A stretch of DNA of 6,459 nt, taken from the NCBI GenBank assembly GCA_023413645.1, contig JAEZPN010000033.1, positions 1 to 6,459 on the forward strand, given 5' to 3'. The stretch is from Bacteroidota bacterium. GTDB lineage: Bacteria > Bacteroidota > Bacteroidia > Bacteroidales > Rikenellaceae. A model generated the notes under the pieces. It did no database searches. It was not told where the DNA came from and saw nothing but the letters and a program-made list of their open reading frames with translations. Shown here piece after piece: positions 1 through 5,797 of the stretch; positions within the stretch are counted from its first letter, which is position 1; the number at the start of each line of letters is the position of its first letter. The translations under genes and the position numbers were made by a program.

Positions 1-463
1 TTACAGCGTTGGGATATTTGCTCATATCGGGGTCTGCAGGCATCTCCAACCACTCGCCAGCCTCGGCAATCTCCGAGAAGAGCATGGGCACACGCTCCTC
101 AATTTCAGGGAACAGCCTACCCACAAGTCTATTTGCTGTGGTATGCTCACCAGGCACAGCGATACGCCTTAGTGGCGCAGTCTCACCCTTACGGCGAACC
201 AACAGCGGGCCATTGCCACGACCGAGTGCCGAGCCGCTATCAAGCAGCGCATATCTATCGCCCACAGCGCGAAGTATAGCCGTGCTACACTTCGTGATGT
301 CGTACTTATGCTCCATCGCCGCAGCATTAAGCTGCTCAATATCGAGATAGGTAACCTCCACATCAAAACCGTCAAGGTCGATGCGACGATTGACAATAGC
401 GTCAAACATAAAGGTATCGTTCGGGCATGGCGATATAGCCAAGCTGAGAGTATTATTTCTCAT
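1..463 (-). CDS. mqnD: 1,4-dihydroxy-6-naphthoate synthase MqnD, partial (3' end outside window)
   Basis: The visible 154 residues start MRNNTLSLAISPCPNDTF. SPCPNDTF (residues 11-18) is the N-terminal hallmark of MqnD. It is followed by DIEQLNAAAM (41-50), LLDSGSALGRGNGPLLV (73-89) and IAVPGEHTTANRL (101-113), all typical of this periplasmic-binding-protein-like fold. MqnD converts cyclic dehypoxanthinylfutalosine to 1,4-dihydroxy-6-naphthoate, the late ring-forming step of futalosine-route menaquinone synthesis; it is presumed cytosolic. The start ATG (463-461) lies inside the end of mqnB, an 11-bp overlap that implies co-transcription and probably coupled translation. No Shine-Dalgarno is seen. 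Family members have roughly 270-290 residues, so about half is missing. After SEIAEA (130-135) I would expect a run like GE-DAG-IHE, but the frame reads GEWLEMPADPDMSKYPNAV, which I cannot match to the family. The identity of the N-terminal 135 residues is secure; the last 19 are doubtful. Confidence 0.88.
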   Translation of the reverse strand, partial: MRNNTLSLAISPCPNDTFMFDAIVNRRIDLDGFDVEVTYLDIEQLNAAAMEHKYDITKCSTAILRAVGDRYALLDSGSALGRGNGPLLVRRKGETAPLRRIAVPGEHTTANRLVGRLFPEIEERVPMLFSEIAEAGEWLEMPADPDMSKYPNAV

Positions 464-980
464 CTTCAAGCTTTTTAAGTTCCTTAGCAAGAGCCGTAAC
501 AGCCTCATCCACAGCCCATTTATCGAAGCTATCACCCACACGATTAGATACTGCGCGCACCTCGACAGCGCGGAATCCTACAACCTCAGCCATAGCGAAG
601 AGCGCGGCACCCTCCATATTCTCGATATCTGCAGACATGTGGTCAAGACCCATCGTATGCACCGTATTTGATGTCACACGACGTAGCGACGTATGGTATA
701 CCTTTTGGCAGTATCTCTGACGAAAGCGCTCAGGGAGGTCCACGCACTGCTCGCTCATAACCTCTACAACCTCGCCCACAGCCACGCTGTCGCCATAGGC
801 ACCTGCAATGCCAGCAAGCACGACAACATCGTTAGCAAGAAGGTGTTTACGACGATCAAGCGAGGCAATAGCTGCCGCCGTGGCGACCATGCCTACACCA
901 GATATAACAACCTCAGCACTAGGACATAAGGCACGAAATACCTTAGCCTCGAGTTCAGTAGGAAACAGATATATATTCAT
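453..980 (-). CDS. mqnB: futalosine hydrolase MqnB
   Basis: This 175-residue protein belongs to the nucleoside phosphorylase/MTA-SAH nucleosidase superfamily. It is expected to cleave futalosine (or aminofutalosine) to dehypoxanthinyl futalosine plus hypoxanthine (or adenine) in the cytosol. Visible motifs are ISGVGMVATAAA (26-37), AGIAGAYGDSVAVGE (56-70, the nucleoside-binding glycine region), ENMEGAALFAMAE (120-132, whose Glu123 would contact the ribose hydroxyls) and VRAVSNRVGD (141-150). In MTA nucleosidase the equivalent of Asn146 is the catalytic Asp; from memory, a SN-x-VG sequence is typical of futalosine hydrolases, which favours MqnB over a housekeeping MTAN. The overlapping mqnD strongly supports this. 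It is shorter than many MqnB proteins (about 190-230 residues) because the region between residues 75 and 115 is compact, but the core motifs are intact. The start is 12 bases after a hairpin and has no Shine-Dalgarno. Confidence 0.9.
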   Translation of the reverse strand: MNIYLFPTELEAKVFRALCPSAEVVISGVGMVATAAAIASLDRRKHLLANDVVVLAGIAGAYGDSVAVGEVVEVMSEQCVDLPERFRQRYCQKVYHTSLRRVTSNTVHTMGLDHMSADIENMEGAALFAMAEVVGFRAVEVRAVSNRVGDSFDKWAVDEAVTALAKELKKLEDEK

Positions 981-991
981 ATTAATAGTAT

Positions 992-1019
992 TAAGGGGTA
1001 ACCATACGGAGACCCCTTA
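992..1019 (-). terminator. hairpin between fhs and mqnB
   Basis: A perfect 8-bp inverted repeat (TAAGGGGT at 992-999 and ACCCCTTA at 1012-1019) encloses a 12-nt loop. In the minus-strand RNA a CC/GG pair can further close a GTAT tetraloop. It lies about 50 bases past the fhs stop and ends only 11 bases before the mqnB ATG. No U-run follows the stem, so a classic intrinsic terminator is doubtful. It could instead be a leader hairpin of mqnB mRNA or a processing site. The stem is certain; the function is not. Confidence 0.5.
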
Positions 1020-1043
1020 TGTTATACATTTTTGATAGCGTCG

Positions 1044-1073
1044 AATTTGTTGTCAGACTATCACAACAAATTA
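1044..1073. repeat. 30-bp palindromic element at the fhs stop codon (short copy)
   Basis: AATTTGTTGT (1044-1053) and ACAACAAATT (1063-1072) are perfect 10-bp inverted repeats around the 9-nt loop CAGACTATC. The first 14 bases and the last 15 bases are identical to the two ends of the 131-bp element at 4422-4552; the short copy has a single C where the long copy has 101 bp. Read on the minus strand the element begins with TAA, which is the fhs stop codon. It may act as a transcription terminator or 3'-end stabiliser, although the U-run expected of an intrinsic terminator is lacking. It could also be a solo or collapsed copy of a dispersed repeat. Confidence 0.85.
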
Positions 1074-2741
1074 AACTATACCCTCTACATTACCATCCTC
1101 CGCAAGGCGAATATTACTTGCCTGAGGGTTCTTGCTCAAACCAGGCATACGCATTATATCACCAGCAAGAGCCACAACGAAGCCACTACCTGCGTTAAGC
1201 TCAATATCCTTGATGTTGATCTCGAAGCCCTCAACGCTACCGTAACGTTTAGCATCGGCACTGAATGAGAACTGCGTCTTAGCGATACATACGGGGAGGT
1301 TACCCATGCCCCACTTCTCCAAAAGAGCAATCTCCTTCTGTGCGCGAGGACCAAAGACAACGCTACCAGCGCCATAGATGTTCTTCGCAACCTTCGTAAT
1401 CTTCTCCTTGAGGCTATCCTCGAGGTCGTATGCAAAGTTGATAGGCTGCGAGGGCTGAGTCTCGATAAGCTCCACTGCGGCACGTGCCAAGTCTGCAGCA
1501 CCAGCGCCACCCTCAGCATATGCGTTGTTGATTACGCAGCGCACGCCAAGCGACTTGCAGTGCTCCATAACCATCGCAATCTCGTCGTCAGTGTCGCTTG
1601 CAAAGCGGTTGAAGCATACGAGGACAGTCTGGCCGAACTTCTTGAGGTTAGCGACATGGCGATCGAGGTTTGCAAAGCCCTGCTTAAGACCCTCAGCGTT
1701 GGGCAACTTAATCTCTGCCTCGGGCACACCACCGTGCATCTTGAGCGCAAGAGTAGAGGCTACCAAGACCGTGAGGTCGGGCTTCAAGTCTGCCTGGCGG
1801 CACTTGATGTCGAGGAACTTCTCTGCACCAAGGTCGGCACCAAAGCCAGCCTCTGTAACAGTATATTCAGCATGGCTCATCGCCATCTTTGTAGCAATCA
1901 CCGAGTTACAGCCGTGCGCAATATTTGCGAAGGGACCACCGTGGATAATTACGGGGTTGTGCTCAGTCGTCTGCACAAGGTTGGGGTTGATAGCATCCTT
2001 CAACAAGGCTACTACTGCACCCGTCACACCAAGGTCGTTGACAGTGAATGGGGTGTCATCATAGCGCACGCCAAGCACGATGCGACCGATACGAGCGTAG
2101 AGGTCATCGACGTTGCGCGCAAGGCAGAGGATCGCCATAATCTCCGATGCGGGAGTGATGTCGAAGCCTGTCTCTGTGGGAATGCCATTTGCCGAACCAC
2201 CAAGACCCGATACGATGTTACGCAACGAGCGGTCGTTCATGTCGAGCACGCGGCGCCACATAACCTTCTTCAAACCAGGCTGCTGTGAGCGGTTGTGATA
2301 GAGGTAGTTATCCAAGAGCGCAGCGATAAGGTTATTTGCCGATGTGATGGCGTGGAAGTCGCCCGTAAAATGGAGGTTGATATCCTCCGAGGGCAATACC
2401 TGCGCATAGCCACCACCCGTAGCACCACCCTTCATGCCGAAGCAGGGACCCAACGAGGGCTCACGCAAGGCGATGATAGCCTTCTTGCCGATATGGTTAA
2501 GACCCATGCCGAGGCCAATGCTCACGGTAGTCTTACCCACACCCGCCTTTGTTGCGGTGATGGCAGTGACAAGAATAAGGTGACTCTTAGCTACCTTATG
2601 CTCGTCGATGAGCTTATAAGGCACCTTTGCGATGTACTTACCGTAGTTGAATACCTCATCATCGGGGAAACCTACCTGTGCGGCTACCTCACGGATGTTT
2701 TTAAGTTTTGTCTCACGAGCGATCTCAATATCTGTTTTCAT
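1071..2741 (-). CDS. fhs: formate-tetrahydrofolate ligase
   Basis: This 556-residue cytosolic enzyme, full length for the family, joins formate to tetrahydrofolate with ATP hydrolysis to give 10-formyl-THF, feeding purine and one-carbon metabolism. Key stretches are the P-loop TATKAGVGKTT (62-72), REPSLGPCFGMKGGATGGGY (93-112, the first family signature), HFTGDFHAITSANN (124-137), VASTLALKMHGG (327-338, the second signature), FNRFASDTD (377-385), AKTQFSFSADA (487-497) and AGDIMRMPGLSKNPQA (526-541). Most bacteria have a P-loop like TPTPAGEGKTT; the Thr-Lys-Ala-Gly-Val form matches what I recall from Bacteroides and supports a Bacteroidota origin. The start at 2741 gives the expected N-terminus (MKTDIEIARETKLKNI), and no Shine-Dalgarno is visible. 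A TATCTTTG promoter element lies about 35 bases upstream and a terminator-like hairpin of pepP lies beyond it, so fhs probably begins its own transcript. Its stop codon is part of the 30-bp palindrome. Confidence 0.98.
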   Translation of the reverse strand: MKTDIEIARETKLKNIREVAAQVGFPDDEVFNYGKYIAKVPYKLIDEHKVAKSHLILVTAITATKAGVGKTTVSIGLGMGLNHIGKKAIIALREPSLGPCFGMKGGATGGGYAQVLPSEDINLHFTGDFHAITSANNLIAALLDNYLYHNRSQQPGLKKVMWRRVLDMNDRSLRNIVSGLGGSANGIPTETGFDITPASEIMAILCLARNVDDLYARIGRIVLGVRYDDTPFTVNDLGVTGAVVALLKDAINPNLVQTTEHNPVIIHGGPFANIAHGCNSVIATKMAMSHAEYTVTEAGFGADLGAEKFLDIKCRQADLKPDLTVLVASTLALKMHGGVPEAEIKLPNAEGLKQGFANLDRHVANLKKFGQTVLVCFNRFASDTDDEIAMVMEHCKSLGVRCVINNAYAEGGAGAADLARAAVELIETQPSQPINFAYDLEDSLKEKITKVAKNIYGAGSVVFGPRAQKEIALLEKWGMGNLPVCIAKTQFSFSADAKRYGSVEGFEINIKDIELNAGSGFVVALAGDIMRMPGLSKNPQASNIRLAEDGNVEGIV

Positions 2742-2773
2742 ATCTTTCAGTATTTATTGTTATTATTCTGCCG

Positions 2774-2781
2774 CAAAGATA
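2774..2781 (-). promoter_or_regulatory. Bacteroidota-type -7 promoter element for fhs
   Basis: The minus strand reads TATCTTTG here, an exact match to the Bacteroidota sigma-ABfr -7 consensus TAnnTTTG. It is 33 bases upstream of the fhs ATG in an AT-rich gap, which would give a leader of about 25-30 bases. I see no good TTTG-like -33 element at the usual spacing; that region reads AAAACCACA. The call therefore rests on the -7 match and its position. Confidence 0.5.
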
Positions 2782-2881
2782 TATAAAAAATAGATATGTG
2801 GTTTTATATTTTCATCATATATTCTTATATCTGTATAAGCAAAATAGATACACGCCCTCGAAACAAATATCGTACCTCTAT

Positions 2882-2933
2882 TTAAGTAATAGGGCATGCT
2901 ACCCAAAAGGTTACACATGCCCCTACTACTTAA
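2882..2933 (-). terminator. long hairpin downstream of pepP
   Basis: Two stacked inverted repeats form one long hairpin: TTAAGTA (2882-2888) pairs with TACTTAA (2927-2933), and GGGCATG (2892-2898) pairs with CATGCCC (2916-2922), separated by a small 3x4 internal loop. The 17-nt apical part can close further as CC-TTTT-GG on the minus strand. It begins 18 bases after the pepP stop and precedes the fhs promoter, the right place for the end of the pepP transcript. The 3' side continues ATAGAGG rather than a U-run, so it may be an mRNA-stabilising or processing hairpin rather than an intrinsic terminator. Confidence 0.6.
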
Positions 2934-2951
2934 CTAAATAATATTGTCGAA

Positions 2952-4346
2952 CTACTCCTTGCCGATAACAGCCTCAAGCTCCTCGACAGTGAGAGGCAAG
3001 AGCTTATCGCCAATGAAGCGGCTACCAGTCTCGGTTACCAATACGTCATCCTCGATGCGGATGCCACCGAAGTCGCGGTATGTGTCGAGCAAAGCGTAGT
3101 CCACGATACCCTCGAACTTGCCCTCTGAGCGCATCTTGTCGATGAGTGCGGGGATGAAGTAGATACCTGGCTCGTCAGACATAACAGTACCTGGCTCTAC
3201 ACGCCATGTAGCACGGTGGATACATGTTGCAGACTTCGCAGCACGCTCAGCAACAGTTGAGAAGTCGAACGAGCGCTCACCGATATTCTCCAAGTCGTGA
3301 ACATCCATACCCATACCGTGACCCAAGCCGTGAGGCATGAACATATACAAAGCACCAGCCTCAACAGCAACCTCGGGAGTTGACTTGATGAGACCCAAGC
3401 CCTTAAGACCCTCTGCCAAAGACATATACGCCGCCTTGTGAATCTCGGGATACATAGTACCTGGCTTAATCATATCCTTAACCTGGCTGTGAGCGTTGAG
3501 CACGATGTTGTAGATGTCACGCTGACGGTCAGTAAACTTACCATTTACGGGATATGTACGAGTGTGGTCAGAGCAGTAGCCCTCAACCGACTCGCCACCA
3601 CCGTCAACCAACAACAAGCGACCAGACTCCAATACGCCATCATGGTTGTGGTTGTGCAAAATCTCGCCGTGCTGTGTCACGATTGTGGGGAATGACACAC
3701 CCTGACCATACGACTTTGCGATGCCCTCAACACGACCTGCGATCTCGCGCTCCACAACACCTGGGCGACACATCTTCATCGCTGTCATGTGCATCTGGTA
3801 GCCAATCTTAAATGCACGCTCCAAAGCCTCGATCTCCTCTGCAGACTTCTTCTCGCGCATCTCTGCTACGGCGAACATCAAATCCAACGACTTGCGCTCG
3901 TGGAGCATGCCGAGGCGAATGCCGAGCCAGTCAGCAACCTCAATCTTGAGCTCAGCACGATAGGGAGGCAAGTAGTGCACGGGGCGGTTCTGCTCGATAG
4001 CCTTGCGCAACACGTCGCGAATGTCGTTGCGTGCGTAGCTCTTCTCCACGCCTACCTCACGAGCCTGGTCAGCGATTGTGGGCATGGGGCCTGTCCAGAT
4101 GATATCCTCAACGGTGAAGTCATCACCAAAGAGCATCGCCTCGCCCGACTCAGCATCGATAAGACCGATGAGCGAGGGAACGTCAAGACCGAAGTAGTAG
4201 CGGAATGTAGAGTCCTGACGGTAGTAGTATGTGTTATTAGGATAGTTGTTAGGCACCTCGGGGTTTGCGGGAAGAAGGATAAGTCCCTTGCCTACGCGGC
4301 GCGCCAACTCGGCACGACGGCCAATATAAGTCTCTTTACTAAACAT
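2952..4346 (-). CDS. pepP: Xaa-Pro aminopeptidase (M24B, aminopeptidase P type)
   Basis: This 464-residue protein removes N-terminal residues that precede proline. Residues 1 to about 140 form the AMP_N domain (YYRQDSTFRYYFGLD at 41-55 is typical) and about 170-460 the pita-bread M24 catalytic domain. The five ligands of the dinuclear metal centre can be assigned: Asp248 in LLLVDGGGE, Asp260 in SDHTRTYPVNGKF, His343 in PHGLGHGMGMDVHD, Glu392 in DEPGIYF and Glu432 in GIRIEDDV. His339 and His350 match the accessory histidines of E. coli PepP. No signal peptide or membrane segment is seen, so it is probably cytosolic. The length is normal, about 440-465 in the family. The start follows an AT-rich leader (4347-4421) with no Shine-Dalgarno and no clear TAnnTTTG box. 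The 131-bp palindrome separates it from the U32 gene, so whether they share a transcript is unclear; the hairpin at 2882-2933 probably ends its message. Gene-symbol use is by family resemblance; a prolidase-like specificity cannot be excluded. Confidence 0.95.
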   Translation of the reverse strand: MFSKETYIGRRAELARRVGKGLILLPANPEVPNNYPNNTYYYRQDSTFRYYFGLDVPSLIGLIDAESGEAMLFGDDFTVEDIIWTGPMPTIADQAREVGVEKSYARNDIRDVLRKAIEQNRPVHYLPPYRAELKIEVADWLGIRLGMLHERKSLDLMFAVAEMREKKSAEEIEALERAFKIGYQMHMTAMKMCRPGVVEREIAGRVEGIAKSYGQGVSFPTIVTQHGEILHNHNHDGVLESGRLLLVDGGGESVEGYCSDHTRTYPVNGKFTDRQRDIYNIVLNAHSQVKDMIKPGTMYPEIHKAAYMSLAEGLKGLGLIKSTPEVAVEAGALYMFMPHGLGHGMGMDVHDLENIGERSFDFSTVAERAAKSATCIHRATWRVEPGTVMSDEPGIYFIPALIDKMRSEGKFEGIVDYALLDTYRDFGGIRIEDDVLVTETGSRFIGDKLLPLTVEELEAVIGKE

Positions 4347-4421
4347 AGTTTTATAGTTTTAGGTTTTATATTATTTCGTATTTATATATTATTCTGGTAT
4401 TACAGTAGTTCTCATCAGTCG

Positions 4422-4552
4422 TAATTTGTTGTCAGAAGGGTTGCAGATGTGGTAGCGAGTCGCAGTCCGATAAAGCGGAGCATACTAATGCGTATGTGAG
4501 CATTTAGCGGACAAGCTCGATGCCGCAGATGCGCCCTTATCACAACAAATTA
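4422..4552. repeat. 131-bp imperfect palindrome at the U32 stop codon (long copy)
   Basis: TAATTTGTTGT (4422-4432) and ACAACAAATTA (4542-4552) are perfect 11-bp terminal inverted repeats. The whole interior folds as one long hairpin. Stems read on the plus strand are AAGGG 4436-4440 with CCCTT 4534-4538; GCA 4443-4445 with TGC 4530-4532; TGTGG 4448-4452 with CCGCA 4523-4527; CGAG 4456-4459 with CTCG 4516-4519; GTCCG 4465-4469 with CGGAC 4508-4512; TAAA 4471-4474 with TTTA 4503-4506; and GCATAC 4480-4485 with GTATGT 4492-4497 around a 6-nt loop. Its first 14 bases (from 4423) and last 15 bases are shared with the 30-bp copy at 1044-1073. On the minus strand it opens with the TAA stop of the U32 gene. 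No ORF of note lies inside. It is best described as a dispersed palindromic repeat or structured element of unknown function. Confidence 0.88.
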
Positions 4553-5797
4553 TCTTTCCACCTCTTTGTAGACCTTGTCGCCGCGGCGAACCTCTGATGC
4601 AGTTTTGAGCGAGATAAAGTCACCCTGCTTTGCGCTGGTTGTGGGCTGCTCGTTGAGCATGAGGCCCTCGGCCTTCTGCTCCACGACACCGGTCTTCTCG
4701 CCCATAAAGAGCAAAGAATCGCCCTCGGCTACCTCACACGCCTCTACCAAGACCTCAGCCACGCCGATACGCTTGAAGTAGTTGGTTACCTTACCCATAT
4801 ATACCTTCTTCAGGGTTGCAGATGAGCCATATCGCTCGCTGTGCTCGACCATTGTCTTAGCGGCATAGTAGCCACCCCAGAAGTCGCGGTTAAAGACTGT
4901 GCGTAGTTTCTCCTTGATGGGGGCAACACTCTCGGGTGTGTACTGGCCAGCCTCCAAAAGTTTGAGTGCCTCGTCGTAGCTCTCCACCACACGCTTAACA
5001 TACTCACCACCGCGCGCACGACCCTCAATCTTCAAGACACGCACACCCGCCTCGATGAATGTATCGAGGAAGTCCACGGTACACAAGTCCTTGGGCGATA
5101 GCACATACTGGCCATCAATATCGAGCTGCTGACCGCTATCCTTATCCGTGATGGTGTACTTGCGGCGGCAAATCTGGCGGCAGGCACCGCGGTTTGCCGA
5201 GTTGTGCGACTCATGCTCTGAGAGGTAGCACTTGCCCGACATAGACATACACATAGCGCCGTGTGCGAACATCTCAATCTTGACCAACTCGCCAGCGGGA
5301 CCACAGATGCGCTGTTCCTCGATCTGCTTAGAGATATAACCAATCTGCTCGAGGGACAACTCGCGTGCCAACACTACGACATCTGCCCACTGCGAGAAGA
5401 ACTTAACAGCCTCGATATTCGAGATGTTGCTCTGCGTAGAGATATGCACCTCCATACCCACCTCGCGGGCGTAGAGGATTGCCGCGAGGTCCGTAGCGAT
5501 GATAGCATCAATACCCTCTGCCTTTGCGCGGTCGATGATGCGACGCATAACCTCCATCTCCGTGTCGTAGATAACGATATTGACCGTGAGGTAGGTCTTA
5601 ACACCCGCAGCGTGTGCCACGCGTACGATCTCTGCGAGGTCGTCGAGCGTGAAGTTTACGCTCGATGCAGCACGCATATTGAGCTGCTCGACACCGAAAT
5701 ATACCGAATCGGCACCCGCATTAATCGCTGCGTTAAGTGCCTCATACGACCCCACAGGGGCCATAATCTCTATATCTTTTCTTCTAATCATACTCAT
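4550..5797 (-). CDS. U32-family protein, probable tRNA/rRNA hydroxylation factor (TrhP/RlhA type)
   Basis: This 415-residue protein carries the complete U32 signature EMFAHGAMCMSMSGKCYLS (175-193). Four cysteines, Cys183, Cys190, Cys206 and Cys210, have the C-x6-C-x15-C-x3-C spacing expected to bind an iron-sulfur cluster. The N-terminus (IEIMAPVGSYEALNAAINAG at 9-28, ADSVYFGVEQLN at 29-40) and HISTQSNISN (118-127) suggest the TIM-barrel domain, KIEGRARGGEYV (256-267) lies downstream of the cysteines, and about 330-412 looks like a small beta-rich C-terminal domain. The family is named as peptidases, but E. coli TrhP (YegQ) acts in prephenate-dependent 5-hydroxyuridine formation at tRNA U34 and RlhA hydroxylates 23S rRNA C2501; a similar role is the likely one here. 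Length cannot settle which subfamily it is. The ATG overlaps the upstream stop by one base (TAATG), indicating translational coupling; an alternative ATG lies two codons in. Its stop codon belongs to the 131-bp palindrome. Confidence 0.93.
   Translation of the reverse strand: MSMIRRKDIEIMAPVGSYEALNAAINAGADSVYFGVEQLNMRAASSVNFTLDDLAEIVRVAHAAGVKTYLTVNIVIYDTEMEVMRRIIDRAKAEGIDAIIATDLAAILYAREVGMEVHISTQSNISNIEAVKFFSQWADVVVLARELSLEQIGYISKQIEEQRICGPAGELVKIEMFAHGAMCMSMSGKCYLSEHESHNSANRGACRQICRRKYTITDKDSGQQLDIDGQYVLSPKDLCTVDFLDTFIEAGVRVLKIEGRARGGEYVKRVVESYDEALKLLEAGQYTPESVAPIKEKLRTVFNRDFWGGYYAAKTMVEHSERYGSSATLKKVYMGKVTNYFKRIGVAEVLVEACEVAEGDSLLFMGEKTGVVEQKAEGLMLNEQPTTSAKQGDFISLKTASEVRRGDKVYKEVER

Noticed and set aside
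62..72. Frameshift in a longer mqnD near its loss of family similarity
   Set aside because: The two other frames either hit a stop or give no MqnD-like residues, so one inserted or deleted base does not restore the family sequence.
1560..2288. Plus-strand open frame of 242 codons opposite fhs
   Set aside because: It is antisense to a complete, highly conserved fhs and has no recognisable domain.
2295..2786. Plus-strand open frame running out of fhs into the intergenic region
   Set aside because: Most of it is antisense to the fhs N-terminus and it has no promoter or motif of its own.
3789..4424. Plus-strand open frame of 211 codons covering the pepP N-terminus and leader
   Set aside because: It mirrors the pepP reading frame; the only unique part is AT-rich leader sequence translating to low-complexity hydrophobic residues.
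4422..4552. Integron attC site
   Set aside because: The size and hairpin shape are similar, but the ends lack the RYYYAAC and GTTRRRY core sites, and no cassette array or integrase is nearby.
4422..4552. Intact MITE or insertion sequence with target-site duplication
   Set aside because: No flanking direct repeat is seen around the 131-bp element and no transposase remnant lies inside. The palindrome alone does not prove transposition.
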